Source of the DNA: CAYTRP01 sp964625145
GTDB taxonomy: Bacteria; Sumerlaeota; Sumerlaeia; SLMS01; JAHLLQ01
Length of the DNA: 64,000 bases
Assembly (NCBI GenBank): GCA_964625145.1
Contig: CAZVAQ010000002.1
Coordinates: 3,834-67,833 of the forward strand
Direction: 5' to 3'
The notes below the pieces were generated by a model. That model made no database searches and was not told the origin of the DNA. It saw only the letters and a program-made list of their open reading frames with translations. How positions within the stretch are numbered: the stretch's first letter is position 1; every line of letters starts with the position of its first letter. The position numbers and the translations under genes are program-made. Positions 25,137-35,114 of the stretch are shown here, in pieces.

Positions 25137-26018
25137 GTGCAGGGTGGTTCCGGCCCATGCAGGGCGAGGTTACGAAGAGTGCCCACCACCGTGACGCCTG
25201 CATCGACAACTCCAGACTCCGCCACTCCCGGCTCTGCGGCTGCAGAGTCCGGGGCCGATGCCGCCCGGTCCGAGCGCTCCCGCAAGAGCGCACCGCAGGT
25301 CATCGAGCCCGCGGGACGCACGGTCGTGTTGCTTCCGCCCTTGCTGAACACGCGCTACATCATGGGCGCGTTGTATTGGCATTTGAGATGGGTGGGCTAT
25401 TCCCCGCGGCTGTTCAGCTACCCCTCCTGGAGCAGGGACATCCCGGAGAACGCCCAACTGTTGGCGTCCTATCTGCGGGGCCTTGGTGAGCAGGAAGTTG
25501 ATGTGGTCAGCTTCTCACTCGGTGGCATACTGCTGCGATGGGCCGTGAACCATCATGAACTGCCGGTCCTGCGCCGTGTTGTGATGCTGGGTCCCCCCAA
25601 CCAGGGGAGTGCCATGGCCGACTGGCTGGACCGGCGCTTGGGCCCGGGCTTCCCCGCCATCTGGGGGCGAGCAGCAAGGCAACTGCGGCGGGGCGAGCGC
25701 GGCCTGGCTGCCAGGGCGGGATTGTTTCATCCCCACACGGAAGTCGGTATCATCGCGGGCGGCCTTGGCACTTCGCGCGGGTTCAACCCGCTGATCCCTG
25801 GCGACAACGATCAAACCGTTGCCGTTTCGGAAACTGTGCTGACGGGGATGAAAGACTTCGCGCTCGTGCGCAGTTCGCACACTCTGCTGCCGCTCTTGCC
25901 CGGGCCACGAGCGCTGACGATCAAGTTTCTGCAGACGGGAAGATTCCGGGACCGCAAGGCCCATCAACCCGAAGTCGAGGCCGAATCCGGCGGATCAGAC
26001 GGTTCAGCCGGAAGCTGA
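25137..26018 (+). CDS. Alpha/beta hydrolase, lipase/esterase-like
   Basis: Up to 293 residues. The catalytic serine is in [17 protein letters not shown] (GxSxG variant SFSLGG), an aspartate is in [12 protein letters not shown] and the histidine in [13 protein letters not shown]. The pattern resembles PGAP1/EstA-type lipases and serine esterases ([35 protein letters not shown]). The GTG start at 25137 and another GTG at 25179 are equally weak; the Ala/Ser/Thr/Pro-rich N-terminus suggests the start may lie further in. No signal peptide is evident. It is transcribed opposite to the flanking genes and overlaps the tail of lpxD by 15 bases (convergent). Confidence 0.75.
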   Translation: MQGGSGPCRARLRRVPTTVTPASTTPDSATPGSAAAESGADAARSERSRKSAPQVIEPAGRTVVLLPPLLNTRYIMGALYWHLRWVGYSPRLFSYPSWSRDIPENAQLLASYLRGLGEQEVDVVSFSLGGILLRWAVNHHELPVLRRVVMLGPPNQGSAMADWLDRRLGPGFPAIWGRAARQLRRGERGLAARAGLFHPHTEVGIIAGGLGTSRGFNPLIPGDNDQTVAVSETVLTGMKDFALVRSSHTLLPLLPGPRALTIKFLQTGRFRDRKAHQPEVEAESGGSDGSAGS

Positions 26019-27074
26019 TTCCACGGCGTCATCTGACTGCAATTGCCGATCCTCGTATTCCCGCAGGATTGGCTTCAGGCGATCGTACAGATCGGGCAGC
26101 CGCTTCAGGACTCCCACCAACCGCATCCACAGGCGCGCATCCATGATCGGGGCACCGGCCATGTCCACGCCAGCCGGCACATTGCTATGCACTCCCGACC
26201 GCGCAGCCAGCCTCGCCCCGTCCCCAATGGTCAGGTTGTCGCCGACTCCTGTTTGGCCAGCCAGAATGACTCCGCGCCCGATCTTCACCGACCCGGCGAT
26301 GCCAACCTGGGAGACAATCAAACAGTCAGAACCGATCTCGCAATTGTGGCCAACCTGGACCAGGTTGTCGATCTTGGTGCGGGTCCCGATGCGCGTCTGC
26401 CAGAAGCTGGCGCGATCAATGGTCGTGTTGGCTCCGATCTCCACATCGTCCTCGATCACCACGATGCCGACTTGCGGAATCTTGGTCGGCATCCGGTCGA
26501 TGACTTCGTAGCGGAACCCATCCGAACCGATGACCACACCGCTATGGAGAATGACCCGATCGCCCACCACACATCGGTCGGCGATGGTGACTCGCGGGTG
26601 CAGGATTGCGTGACTGCCAATCACCGTGTCTTCACCGATTATTGCATGTGCACCGATACGGCTTCCGGTGCCCACGCGTACGCCTTCGCCGAGCACCGCA
26701 TAGGCGCCGATGTCCACTCGCTCGCCGATCGTGCACGAATCAGGAATGATCGCGGTCGGGTGGATGATTCCGGCCGGCGCAGGCATGGGATGGAAGTGCT
26801 CCAGCAGCGCCAGAACCGACTTCCAGACGTTTGGCACAGCCACCGCCCGCGGGTCGCTCACTTGGGCATCCTTCGGGACCAGGATCAGCCCCGCCCGGCT
26901 CTCGGCAACCTGTGACTTGAAGTGCGCCCGCGCCACAAAGGCGACATCCGACTCCGCCGCGCTTTCCAAAGTAGTGATTCCCGAGAAAACCTGGTCGGCC
27001 AGGGAGGATGGACATTCCACTCCCAAGAGGGAGCAAACCTGCCGTGCAGGGGTCTGGACAATCTCGCGCGGCAT
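26004..27074 (-). CDS. lpxD: UDP-3-O-acylglucosamine N-acyltransferase
   Basis: 356 residues of the left-handed beta-helix LpxD family, which adds the second acyl chain to UDP-3-O-acylglucosamine in lipid A synthesis at the cytoplasmic membrane. The N-terminal uridine-binding domain (residues 1-100) precedes hexapeptide repeats from about 104 ([33 protein letters not shown]) to 310. The catalytic histidine is in [13 protein letters not shown] (H243). The C-terminal helices ([25 protein letters not shown]) are typical. It implies an outer membrane with lipid A. No lpxA, lpxB or fabZ is nearby, so it is separated from its usual cluster. A 14-base palindrome lies upstream (27124-27137). Confidence 0.93.
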   Translation of the reverse strand: MPREIVQTPARQVCSLLGVECPSSLADQVFSGITTLESAAESDVAFVARAHFKSQVAESRAGLILVPKDAQVSDPRAVAVPNVWKSVLALLEHFHPMPAPAGIIHPTAIIPDSCTIGERVDIGAYAVLGEGVRVGTGSRIGAHAIIGEDTVIGSHAILHPRVTIADRCVVGDRVILHSGVVIGSDGFRYEVIDRMPTKIPQVGIVVIEDDVEIGANTTIDRASFWQTRIGTRTKIDNLVQVGHNCEIGSDCLIVSQVGIAGSVKIGRGVILAGQTGVGDNLTIGDGARLAARSGVHSNVPAGVDMAGAPIMDARLWMRLVGVLKRLPDLYDRLKPILREYEDRQLQSDDAVESASG

Positions 27075-27123
27075 TGGGAGCCTTTCGATCGATCTTGGGT
27101 GAGAATTATCCTCGTGGGCGGGG

Positions 27124-27137
27124 GCGAGTGCACTCGC
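27124..27137. repeat. 14-base palindrome upstream of lpxD
   Basis: GCGAGTGCACTCGC, perfectly self-complementary, in the 102-base gap between the toroid-like gene and lpxD, flanked by near-inverted GGGTGAGAATT / AATTCACCC. It could be a regulator site or an attenuator-like hairpin; evidence is symmetry only. Confidence 0.35.
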
Positions 27138-27176
27138 AATTCACCCACCAGCGCAAGTCACGAGCGGCATCAGGCG

Positions 27177-30100
27177 TCAGAAAATCTTCCACTTGATGCG
27201 GGAGGGATCCGCCGGGCTCTCGGGATCCTTGCTCTCCGGGGTGTTGTCCTCCAGCCCCGTCGGTAGTCGATAAGGATTGGTGGAGTCCGATGGCCGCACG
27301 GGGAGCGTCGTTGGCGGTTTGGTTCCGGGCGAACCGCTGGAAATCGGGTCTTCCGCCGGGAGCGGACTGTGACGTTGCTCAAACGGGACCTTGGAGGGCC
27401 TATCCTTCGGAGGGGGGGCAATGTCCTGCGTCCCCTCGAATTGCGAATCAGCATCGCCCCAAACCTTCTGATAGACGTGCCACTTGGGCAGATCCGTTCC
27501 CTTGTCGGCACTTGGCTCGTGAGACGAGGGTGGTTCCGGCTTGGGGGGAGTCACCTCCTGCTCGACAGGCGTCCGGTACCCACGATGGACGGGGATCAGC
27601 GGCCTCGGCGGATCGGACTTCTCCATCTCGTCCCGGCGCGAAGTCGGAGCGCGTCCAACGGCAGAACCCATTACGCCGGAAGCCACGAAGACATCCCTTT
27701 GGGTATGCGGATCCTTCCCCACCGGTACGCCCGGCACCCGAACTGGAGCTGGCGATTGCGGGGCTGGAGTATTCTGAGACTTTAGAAATCCTTCTGCAGG
27801 TTTGCTCAGAAGCAGCGGTGCAGGCCGTTCGTCGGTCGCTTGACTTTCATCAGTGGAGCGCCGCGGCTCATGGATTTCCCGAGGGAAGGACGGCATCTTG
27901 ACGACACCCGAAGTGCTGGCGCGCTTTCGACGGGAGGCTGTCTCCGTCTCCTCTTGTTTCGCCAGCACCGGCGTCGACGCATCCTTCGCCGGTTCCGGCG
28001 TTGGCGTTGCAGGGCGTAGTGGCGAGATTGGCTTGGGAGCGGGCTGAAGGACACGCTGCACGCCGGAATCGCGACTGCGCCGCGCGGCGACTGACTCCGG
28101 CAATTCCATTTCCGGTTTGATTCCCACGCCTGAAGCGCGCAGCGCCATCTCTGCAAGACTCTGCGGATCGCCCGCCAAGGCCTCGCGCGAAATCATCTGG
28201 TTCCGCTCGATGAGTGCCGCGTAGGTGATCAACGCATTGGTCCAGACAAGGCTCTCCTTCATGGCGAGCCCCTTTGGAATCAATCCATCGGTGTTCGAGA
28301 TGGGGCCAAGAGTCAGGCCACGTCGCAGGTTGAACTCCCCGTCGGTACGCGCGAGCAGTTGGCTGGCGAACAATCGCCCTTCGCGGGCGCGCTGCTCGTA
28401 ATAGTCATCTTCCGTCAACGCCGACAGACGGATCATCTCTCCATAGCTCAACAACCCCCACGCTCCCAGGACCGGTGTCGCCGCCGACTGGATATCTCCT
28501 CCCATGGTGGAGATGGAATACTGCGCCAGCATGGAGGCCGGCGCGAATTCGATGTTGTAGGCCATGCGCCATGTCAGGGCGACTTCAGCCGCGCGCCGCG
28601 CCAGTTCCAGCCACACGGGGTCATGGTCCGTCTCGTACAACAGGATGTACGAGATCAGCGCCCAATGGGCGGCAGAGCAGGTTGGAATTCCTTCGTGGTA
28701 TTCCAGCGCGCCCGTGATGAAGCCTTCCTCCACGACGGACCGGTAGTGGAGAGCTCCGCGCCGCGCAGCGTCGAGCCACTCGCGCGAACCGGCCACCTGG
28801 CCTGCGGCTGCCAAGGGCGCGATCCAGGCAATGCCATCGCAACCTTCCCAATGCACCACCTCGCCCGTCTCGGCCTTCCACGCGCAGGGGAAGGCACCAT
28901 CCTCGCGCTGCGCGTTGACGATGAAGTTCAGGTTCGACAAGACCGACGAGGACCACTGCGGATGCGGCGTTTGCGCCTGCATCTCCAATCGGATCGCCCG
29001 GATCAAAAAGAGAACCGCTTCCGCGACAGGCCGTGCATGAACGATACGAATCGGCCGCGAGGGTGAAGGGCTGTGATGTTCCTCTTCCAGATCCTCGAAG
29101 AAGGAGCCACATGGCGCGAGGTTGCGGCTCACGGAATCCAACAGGTCGTGCGCCACTCGGACAGGCGCGGGCTCCTTGTTGTCGCGTCCGTACCACAACA
29201 GGACAAACGCCGGGAACACACCGTTGCGTTCGCCGACCCGGAATGGGCGCGCTTCCACTTCCTCGCGCTCGCCAAGGGACTTCTCGCGCAGCACCTTGCG
29301 GTCTGGGTCGAGATGCCAACTGCACAAACCCTCGATGGCCAGCTTCTCCGCCTCGATGCTTCCAACCTTCGGCTTCAACGGGAAGCGGCTCCAACGATCG
29401 CGGTAAAGCGCGCGCAGCAGGCCTTCGCGTTCCGAAGCGGGACCCGCGACCATGCCCGCCTGAAACTGCCAACTGATCGGTGTGCCGCGCTCGAGCGTGA
29501 TGCTTCCCGCCACCGCGTTCACTTCGCCGGTCGAGGATGCCGCCTTCACCGGTTCCTCAATGGCCGGCAGGGACACGCCAAGGGTAAGCTGCCCATCTTC
29601 GCTGCTGAAAGCCAACGATGTCATCCCAGCCATCAGGGGAGAGCTGGGCGTCTCTCCGGCCAGCTCTTCGACGGACAGGTACGCGGTCCCCGACATGCTG
29701 GTGCAGAACACCGCCGGCAGGGACGTGCGGTCGCTGCGAAAGCTCCAATGGTTCGACCAGAAATTGGCCGGGTCGCGCTTGATTTCCGAATAACCCGGAT
29801 ACCGGTCCTCGTTGTGAGCCAGGCGGTTCTGTCCATAGAACAGGCCCGGGATCAGCCAGTGCGGATCCGCTTCTTCCGGGAGATGGAGGCGCACCTCCAG
29901 CCGGACCGCCACATCCTCGCCAGAATTTTCCACCTCGTACTGGACAGAGATACCCCTCAGTTCCGGCGCGGGAACCAACACGACCCGGCATGTGAAGCCA
30001 GCGGACGGGTCGGGGAATGAACCGACAAAAGCCTGCCTTGCGGCAGGACCGGCTTCCTCACTGGCCTTGAATCCAAAAGGAATTGGGGTGGAGCCGTCGC

Positions 30101-30239
30101 AGGAGATGAGGAACTCCAGAACGCCTTCATAGGCCCGGTTCCCCCCCTGAGCGGGGAGGACAAGGCGGAGACCTCGCGGGTCTATCCGCACTTCGGGGGG
30201 AGGCAATACCGGTCGGGCCTTTTTCACTCGCTCCTTCAT
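27177..30239 (-). CDS. Large protein with alpha/alpha-toroid-like domain and Pro-rich tail
   Basis: About 1020 residues from ATG 30239 (AAAGG upstream). Residues ~1-300 are beta-rich (VLEFLISCDGSTPIPFGF, RGISVQYEVENSGEDVAVRLEVRLHLP), suggesting a sugar-binding or beta-sandwich domain. Residues ~320-680 have repeating helical segments ending in aromatic-rich loops (LNFIVNAQREDGAFPCAWKAETGE, WIAPLAAAGQ, GALEYHEGIPTCSAAHWALISYILLY), as in alpha/alpha toroid glycosidases, cellobiose epimerases or lyases. From ~700 it is rich in proline, serine and charged residues, with no hydrophobic segment, ending in RIKWKIF. No signal peptide is visible. I do not recognise an exact family; a glycan-related role is inference. 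Confidence 0.6.
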   Translation of the reverse strand: MKERVKKARPVLPPPEVRIDPRGLRLVLPAQGGNRAYEGVLEFLISCDGSTPIPFGFKASEEAGPAARQAFVGSFPDPSAGFTCRVVLVPAPELRGISVQYEVENSGEDVAVRLEVRLHLPEEADPHWLIPGLFYGQNRLAHNEDRYPGYSEIKRDPANFWSNHWSFRSDRTSLPAVFCTSMSGTAYLSVEELAGETPSSPLMAGMTSLAFSSEDGQLTLGVSLPAIEEPVKAASSTGEVNAVAGSITLERGTPISWQFQAGMVAGPASEREGLLRALYRDRWSRFPLKPKVGSIEAEKLAIEGLCSWHLDPDRKVLREKSLGEREEVEARPFRVGERNGVFPAFVLLWYGRDNKEPAPVRVAHDLLDSVSRNLAPCGSFFEDLEEEHHSPSPSRPIRIVHARPVAEAVLFLIRAIRLEMQAQTPHPQWSSSVLSNLNFIVNAQREDGAFPCAWKAETGEVVHWEGCDGIAWIAPLAAAGQVAGSREWLDAARRGALHYRSVVEEGFITGALEYHEGIPTCSAAHWALISYILLYETDHDPVWLELARRAAEVALTWRMAYNIEFAPASMLAQYSISTMGGDIQSAATPVLGAWGLLSYGEMIRLSALTEDDYYEQRAREGRLFASQLLARTDGEFNLRRGLTLGPISNTDGLIPKGLAMKESLVWTNALITYAALIERNQMISREALAGDPQSLAEMALRASGVGIKPEMELPESVAARRSRDSGVQRVLQPAPKPISPLRPATPTPEPAKDASTPVLAKQEETETASRRKRASTSGVVKMPSFPREIHEPRRSTDESQATDERPAPLLLSKPAEGFLKSQNTPAPQSPAPVRVPGVPVGKDPHTQRDVFVASGVMGSAVGRAPTSRRDEMEKSDPPRPLIPVHRGYRTPVEQEVTPPKPEPPSSHEPSADKGTDLPKWHVYQKVWGDADSQFEGTQDIAPPPKDRPSKVPFEQRHSPLPAEDPISSGSPGTKPPTTLPVRPSDSTNPYRLPTGLEDNTPESKDPESPADPSRIKWKIF

Positions 30240-30324
30240 CCTTTGCCGAAACCCAAGGTCGATCCAACGGCGGGGCGCCTGCGAAATGCAAGCTCGAAGG
30301 TGCCGCGCCACAAGGCGAAAACCC

Positions 30325-31197
30325 TCAGTCCTTCGCGATGGAGGGGTGCATCAGAAGGGCCAGCAGGCGTGCACTCCTGTGCACAAGAGGGCCCGGGATG
30401 GTCAATTCCGGCGAGTCCAGAAACTCCACCCGCACCGCCTGACCCGCATTGCCCAGCAGGGTCCGCCACTGGGCCCTCAACTGCTCCTGCTCCCCATCCG
30501 ACCAGCCGCCTGTCGGGGCAGCCATGATGACCAGGTCCGGAGGATGCTGGATCAGCGACTCCCGGCTCACCACCGGGTACCGCGTCGGGGCGTTGGCCAT
30601 GTGATTGCTGCCTCCCGCGATGGTGATCAACTCATCCAGAAAGGTATCCGGGCCCGCTGCGTGAATGTCCCTCAACGAACCCGGCGCATGCCCGATCACA
30701 AATAGGACCGATGGACGCGCCGCGTCGGCCAGCTCTTCCTGCAACGCTTCCAACTCCTCACGGGACCGGGCCACCAAATCGGCGGCTCGATCCTCCATGC
30801 CCAATTCCCTGCCCATGATTTCGATTCCGGAATACACATCGGCTAGGGATTCATTGGCGAGAGGCACGACGCGAATACCCGCCGCCGCCAATCGCTCCTG
30901 CGGGCCGTTGACGGTGGGGGCATGGAACACAACGCTTGGACGCAGGGACAACATCCTCTCCACGTTTGGGTTCATCAATCCCCCAACCCGTGGGATATTT
31001 GCATGATCTTCCGGAAGGGGGCAGAAATCCGTCACGCCCACCACATCGTCGAGGACTTCAAACTCCGCCAGCATCTGTGTGGCATGTGGCGAGAGCGACA
31101 AGATGCGAGGGCGTGAAGCGTCGGAGGATTCCCCGATGCGTGGCTCGCTTTGGCACGCCAGTGCCATGAGGCAAACAATCAGCAGCAACAATCTCAT
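30325..31197 (-). CDS. BtuF-like periplasmic binding protein (lipoprotein)
   Basis: 290 residues from ATG 31197. MRLLLLIVCLMALACQSEP shows a lipobox (ALAC), so it is lipid-anchored in the envelope. The body matches the class III solute-binding fold used for vitamin B12, haem and siderophores: RILSLSPHATQMLAEFEVLDDVVGVTDFCP, RVGGLMNPNVERMLSLRPSVVF, IMGRELGMEDRAADLVARSREEL and VVSRESLIQHPPDLVIMA. No permease or ATPase accompanies it, and it overlaps the pseudopilin gene by four bases (ATGA). The ligand is unknown; cobalamin is the best guess from family resemblance. Confidence 0.82.
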   Translation of the reverse strand: MRLLLLIVCLMALACQSEPRIGESSDASRPRILSLSPHATQMLAEFEVLDDVVGVTDFCPLPEDHANIPRVGGLMNPNVERMLSLRPSVVFHAPTVNGPQERLAAAGIRVVPLANESLADVYSGIEIMGRELGMEDRAADLVARSREELEALQEELADAARPSVLFVIGHAPGSLRDIHAAGPDTFLDELITIAGGSNHMANAPTRYPVVSRESLIQHPPDLVIMAAPTGGWSDGEQEQLRAQWRTLLGNAGQAVRVEFLDSPELTIPGPLVHRSARLLALLMHPSIAKD

Positions 31198-31895
31198 GGT
31201 GTCAGCGTTCCCGGATCCAACTGGTCCGGCGACAAGTCCGTCCCGCCGACGACGGTGCGCACGGCAAAGTCGGAGTACATCGCGTGCTCCAGACGACCCT
31301 CCCAAGGTCCCTCGCCCCATGGATAGCGATAATCGGCCGGGTAGTCGGGATAGGCCGCACCGAACCAGCCCATTCGCGGATCGAGCCACAGGTTTCGCAC
31401 CAGCCAGACGTCGCCGTTCATGATGTTTCCGCTCCCGCCAACATGCCCGCCGGAGGAGAGCGCGGCACTGTTGTAGGCATAGCGAAAATTGTGAAACCGC
31501 GGGTGATTTCCCCGCATGGCCCGTCCGCCTGCAAAGCGTTTCAGGTACTTCGGCGTGAACAGCACGCGCCAATCACTGATGTAGCCCAGCTCGTGCAACA
31601 ACCACGGTACACCGTCCCAGGAACCACCGGCAGACGGCCCGTTCTGCACCGCCGTGAATTCCAATGTGTGCGAAGTGAACGGACCCGCCTCGCGATCCGC
31701 CGGTGGCAATCTTCCATAATCGGCGTAATAGGACTGCAGCGCCGTGGCGATCGTTCTCAGGTTTGCCGCGTCCGAGGCCTTGTGCGTGCGCTCCACCGCC
31801 TGGCGCAGGTTGACAGTCGCAATGGCCGCCAGAATCGCGATCACGGCGACCACAACCAGCAGCTCAATGAGGGTGAATGCGTGCGACTTGACCAT
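31194..31895 (-). CDS. Type II secretion-like pseudopilin
   Basis: 233 residues from ATG 31895. The prepilin signal MVKSHAFTLIELLVVVAVIAILAAIA has the G/A-F-T-L-I-E cleavage signature (alanine before the phenylalanine here) and the N-terminal hydrophobic helix. The globular part includes LRTIATALQSYYADYGRLPP. It ends at the BtuF-like start with an ATGA overlap. Lone pseudopilins of this sort are numerous in Planctomycetes and related groups; no other secretion-machinery gene is nearby. Confidence 0.85.
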   Translation of the reverse strand: MVKSHAFTLIELLVVVAVIAILAAIATVNLRQAVERTHKASDAANLRTIATALQSYYADYGRLPPADREAGPFTSHTLEFTAVQNGPSAGGSWDGVPWLLHELGYISDWRVLFTPKYLKRFAGGRAMRGNHPRFHNFRYAYNSAALSSGGHVGGSGNIMNGDVWLVRNLWLDPRMGWFGAAYPDYPADYRYPWGEGPWEGRLEHAMYSDFAVRTVVGGTDLSPDQLDPGTLTP

Positions 31896-32093
31896 GGGGG
31901 ATCCCGCCACAACGGCAGGCAAAAACCAGTGTCAAACAAGGCACCCCCGCGGTCAACGCCAGCCCTCCGATAGCCACGGCACGGCTTTGCGCGTCCGGGG
32001 CGAACTCCTCCGGCGATTCCCCGGTTGCACCACCGGCCACCTGCAGGGCCATTGGGAGCGCGCAAGCCCATTCGCCCCGGAGAATCCGAGCTG

Positions 32094-32924
32094 ATGCGAC
32101 TCACCCATCGCCGTATCACCCTTCGCCATCTGGCCCCTTTGGCCCTTTCAACCCTCCTCCTGGCCGGGGCCACCTCCTGTGCTCGCCACGGGATCAAGGT
32201 TGTGGAGACCAGCAACAGCAAATCCGAGGCGATCCTGATCGGGGAGGTGAACCCCATCCGGGAGGGGAAGCTGCGGATGCTTCGCCTCTCGGACGTCAGC
32301 GACGGCGTCTTTACATGGGGCTTCGGATACGGCACCACTGCTGGGCCGGATGCACCTTACGGGGAGGTGCTTTTCGTCGACGGCAAGCCACTGATGAATG
32401 CCGGAGAGGCACGCGGTGATTCGCGCTTCCTTGGGCCGTTTGCCGTGGGTTTGGCACCAGATCAGTACCCTGCCGCGCGCCATCGGGGCGCGCCTTCCAT
32501 GCAGTCCGTTCCGGTCGCCGATCTGTTGGCCGACCTGGCCATGGATTACAACGATCCCATCCTCGTTGTTGGCATCGTGGAGTTCAGCCGTCTTGAGGGG
32601 GACGGCGGCTTGGACGGAGAAGCCCCCGCTCACTCCTCGCGCAATGCCGACGCGCTGTTCATCGCGGTCGCGGCCCAGAGCGAGGACGTCTTGACAGTCA
32701 CTAGTAGCCGCTTCTTTCCCATCCCCGAGGACATGGCCGGCTTGACCGATGACCTGTTCGTGGCGCGGGCGGGGGTCCTGCGGGACATCCCCCGGAACTG
32801 GCGTTTGGCCGGGGCGGAACTGGCCGGGCAAGTGGAGGAAATCGTCCCCGTCGATCCCTTCAAGAGCAGGGTTTCTGTGAGGGAATTGGACGTGTATCTG
32901 CTGGGTTCGATTCAGCAGCCCTGA
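32094..32924 (+). CDS. Putative lipoprotein, unknown
   Basis: 276 residues from ATG 32094 (GGAGA upstream). A signal sequence ends LALSTLLLAGATSCARH, close to a lipobox but with T-S before the cysteine, so lipidation is probable rather than certain. The body (IGEVNPIREGKLRMLRLSD, LADLAMDYNDPILVVGIVEFSRLEGD, AADALFIAVAAQS-type segments) has no family I know. It is divergent from the pseudopilin gene and stands alone; 101 bases later an AT-rich stretch leads to the protease gene. Confidence 0.6.
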   Translation: MRLTHRRITLRHLAPLALSTLLLAGATSCARHGIKVVETSNSKSEAILIGEVNPIREGKLRMLRLSDVSDGVFTWGFGYGTTAGPDAPYGEVLFVDGKPLMNAGEARGDSRFLGPFAVGLAPDQYPAARHRGAPSMQSVPVADLLADLAMDYNDPILVVGIVEFSRLEGDGGLDGEAPAHSSRNADALFIAVAAQSEDVLTVTSSRFFPIPEDMAGLTDDLFVARAGVLRDIPRNWRLAGAELAGQVEEIVPVDPFKSRVSVRELDVYLLGSIQQP

Positions 32925-33091
32925 CCATTAGCACCGGGGCTCGCGGGCGCTTCATAAGTCCAATATCATCAGTATTCTATCGGATTACTTTCATCCGCGA
33001 TCGCCCTTGCACTTGGCTCAGCCCTGTGAAAGAAGAGGGACAGTCTCCCAATTTGGCGAGACATCCCGTTCATCACAGGAGGGTTCCCAAG

Positions 33092-33847
33092 GTGACCATG
33101 ACCCCGGAGGGGTTCCAGCGCTTCCTTCAGCGCTCCACCGGCCGCCCCATTACCCTCAAGATGAACAACAATCTCCACTCGCTCCTCAGCGCCACGCGCG
33201 GGGATCGACGCGGCGAAATCAAGGTTAGTCTCCATCAGATGTTTCTCGACGCACCGCGCGACGTGCGCGAGGCCGTGGCCGACTTCATCATCCGCCCCAC
33301 GCGCGAGAATCGCCAGGCGGTGCGTACCTTTGTTTCCCTCAACACGCTGCGGCTTCAGGCCTGCCGCAAGAGCTACCGCCTTGCCGGGCTTCGCTCAGAG
33401 GGAGAGGCTTACGATCTTCGCCCCATCGCCGACCGGCTGAATGAGCGGTACTTTGAGGGGCGGCTGAAGTTCGACATCAGTTGGTCCCGTCCGCCCGCCC
33501 GCCGGTCCCGGCGAATGCGGCACATTACATTGGGGACCTGCCACAGTCACCAACGGCTGATTCGTATCCATCCGATCCTGGACAACCGGGTGGTGCCGCA
33601 ATACTATCTGGAGTACATCATCTATCACGAGATGGCACACTTGGTGGCCCCTACCCGTGTGAGTCCCAAGGGGCGGCTGCTCCATCACCACGCCGATTTC
33701 TACGAGGTTGAGCGTGGCTATCCACGATACCGCCAAGCCATCGACTGGCAGGAGCGGAACTTGACGGCCCTGCTGTCGCAATGGGCCCGCACGGTGCCCG
33801 CCAAGCGCCGCAGGCAGGCGGAGAACATCCAGTTGGAGTTCCTGTGA
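33092..33847 (+). CDS. SprT/DUF45-like zinc metalloprotease
   Basis: About 251 residues from GTG 33092, eight bases after AGGAGGG (33077-33083); ATG 33098 is two codons on. The metal site is YIIYHEMAHLVAP with HExxH, followed by HHHADFYEVERGYP, the downstream histidine of DUF45/YgjP and SprT-like proteins. The N-terminal part (EGFQRFLQRSTGRPITLKMNNNLHSLLS) is charged. SprT-like proteases act on DNA-protein crosslinks in eukaryotes; the role here is not known. Confidence 0.75.
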   Translation: MTMTPEGFQRFLQRSTGRPITLKMNNNLHSLLSATRGDRRGEIKVSLHQMFLDAPRDVREAVADFIIRPTRENRQAVRTFVSLNTLRLQACRKSYRLAGLRSEGEAYDLRPIADRLNERYFEGRLKFDISWSRPPARRSRRMRHITLGTCHSHQRLIRIHPILDNRVVPQYYLEYIIYHEMAHLVAPTRVSPKGRLLHHHADFYEVERGYPRYRQAIDWQERNLTALLSQWARTVPAKRRRQAENIQLEFL

Positions 33848-34036
33848 CCAACCGGCGGTGTGCCGGCCGGGGGGGCGCCAAACTCTCGCCTTGCATTGTC
33901 AGGACTATATTTCTCAATCTAGTCGCCGGTCGCCGACTGTGTGACGGGGCGGCCAGCATCCGAGGATTGCCCAAAGTCGGACTGCCCGAACGGCCGGTTT
34001 GGGCCTCCAGATTGTCGCGCTCCCGGAAGGAACCAG

Positions 34037-34366
34037 ATGCCCGCGACCCTGCCCCTCCCCGAGGTGGAAGAGGAGACAAGCGTCTCCCAACAAAAGTCAC
34101 CACGATACAACGTCGTCCTCTTCGATGACGACGAGCACTCCTACGCCTACGTGGTCGAAATGATCATGACCCTGTTCGGCATGACTGCCGAGGAGGGCTT
34201 CAACGTTGCCTATGACGTGGATCACATCGGTCAAGCCGTGGTCCTGACGGCGGACTACGAGAAGGCTGTCGAGGCCCAAAAGAAGATCATCAGCTACGGT
34301 CCGGATCATCGTCTACCCAACAGCAAAGGCTCCATGGGCGCCACTGTCGAGCCCGCGGGAGACTGA
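34037..34366 (+). CDS. clpS: ATP-dependent Clp protease adaptor protein ClpS
   Basis: 109 residues from ATG 34037, after AAGGA. The core RYNVVLFDDDEHSYAYVVEMIMTLFG matches the ClpS start 'y.vvL.NDd.n...yVv..l', and VDHIGQAVVLTADYEKAVEAQKKI its C-terminal half. ClpS delivers N-degron substrates (Phe, Leu, Trp, Tyr at the N-terminus) to ClpAP. The usual Asn in the NDD motif is Asp here. The N-terminal 20 residues are acidic and unstructured. No clpA is adjacent. The window also carries aat at 54347, which makes N-degrons, so the pathway may be complete in this genome. Confidence 0.85.
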   Translation: MPATLPLPEVEEETSVSQQKSPRYNVVLFDDDEHSYAYVVEMIMTLFGMTAEEGFNVAYDVDHIGQAVVLTADYEKAVEAQKKIISYGPDHRLPNSKGSMGATVEPAGD

Positions 34367-34371
34367 CCGAC

Positions 34372-35109
34372 GTGGCCACGAGCACCCGTGAACTGGTTGC
34401 CGATCCGGATGAACTTCCGGACTTGGCGGCGGGCAGGCGGTTCTCCGGCCGGTGGGTCGTCCTTGTTGGATTGGCCATCATTGGCTTGGTGGCAATTCCG
34501 TTCCTGCTGGCTGGCAAAGGTGCGGATCGCTACGTGGACCTGCGGTCCCTGCGACAGATCGAGCTGAGCAGTTGGCGGGTTGGCTCCTTCCATCTCTCCA
34601 AGATTGAGGTCCAGGAAACCGATCAGTGGCCATTGGACGATGCACACGCTCATATCCAGCGGTGGGGATTGGCCACTCCATTGCGCGAGCGTCCATCTTT
34701 GTATTGGAACGAAGTGTGGGGAAACGAAGATGCGGGGCCTGCGCTCTGGCACGCCACTTTTCGGCGCATGCCAATGGCGATCATTGTCAAGATCGACAAT
34801 AAGCGGCCCATGTCTTCGGGTGCCCGGGCACAGTTGGATCTGCGCCTGATCATGGCGTCTGTCCTGGATCCGGCCAATCCGGAGCATCGGGCTGCTTACC
34901 GCCTGCTGGACTCAAAGCTGTCGAAAGAGATTCGCGTGTTCGATCCGTTGGATCCTCCCCGCGGACGAGTGGGGTATGTGCCCCCTGTTGAGGGTGAAAG
35001 AGTTGCACGGGAAATCCTCGATCAAATTCTCGACTCGGCCCACGAGAATCGGGAAGCGGCCGCCGCCTCCGCCCTGCAGATCCTGCTCGCCAATGCCAAG
35101 GCGGACTGA
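34372..35109 (+). CDS. Hypothetical single-pass membrane protein
   Basis: 245 residues from GTG 34372, only five bases after the clpS stop. A transmembrane helix lies at about 27-47 (WVVLVGLAIIGLVAIPFLLAG); the rest appears soluble and has a two-domain look (LYWNEVWGNEDAGPALWH, MPMAIIVKIDNKRPMSSG). No family recognised. The five-base spacings to both neighbours (clpS before, GT2 after) suggest an operon. A role in membrane-linked proteolysis or glycosylation is possible only by position. Confidence 0.6.
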   Translation: MATSTRELVADPDELPDLAAGRRFSGRWVVLVGLAIIGLVAIPFLLAGKGADRYVDLRSLRQIELSSWRVGSFHLSKIEVQETDQWPLDDAHAHIQRWGLATPLRERPSLYWNEVWGNEDAGPALWHATFRRMPMAIIVKIDNKRPMSSGARAQLDLRLIMASVLDPANPEHRAAYRLLDSKLSKEIRVFDPLDPPRGRVGYVPPVEGERVAREILDQILDSAHENREAAAASALQILLANAKAD

Positions 35110-35114
35110 TTCCC

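Noticed and set aside
32094..32924. Flagellar L-ring protein FlgH
   Set aside because: It is a similar-sized lipoprotein, but none of the FlgH motifs appear and no flagellar gene is nearby.
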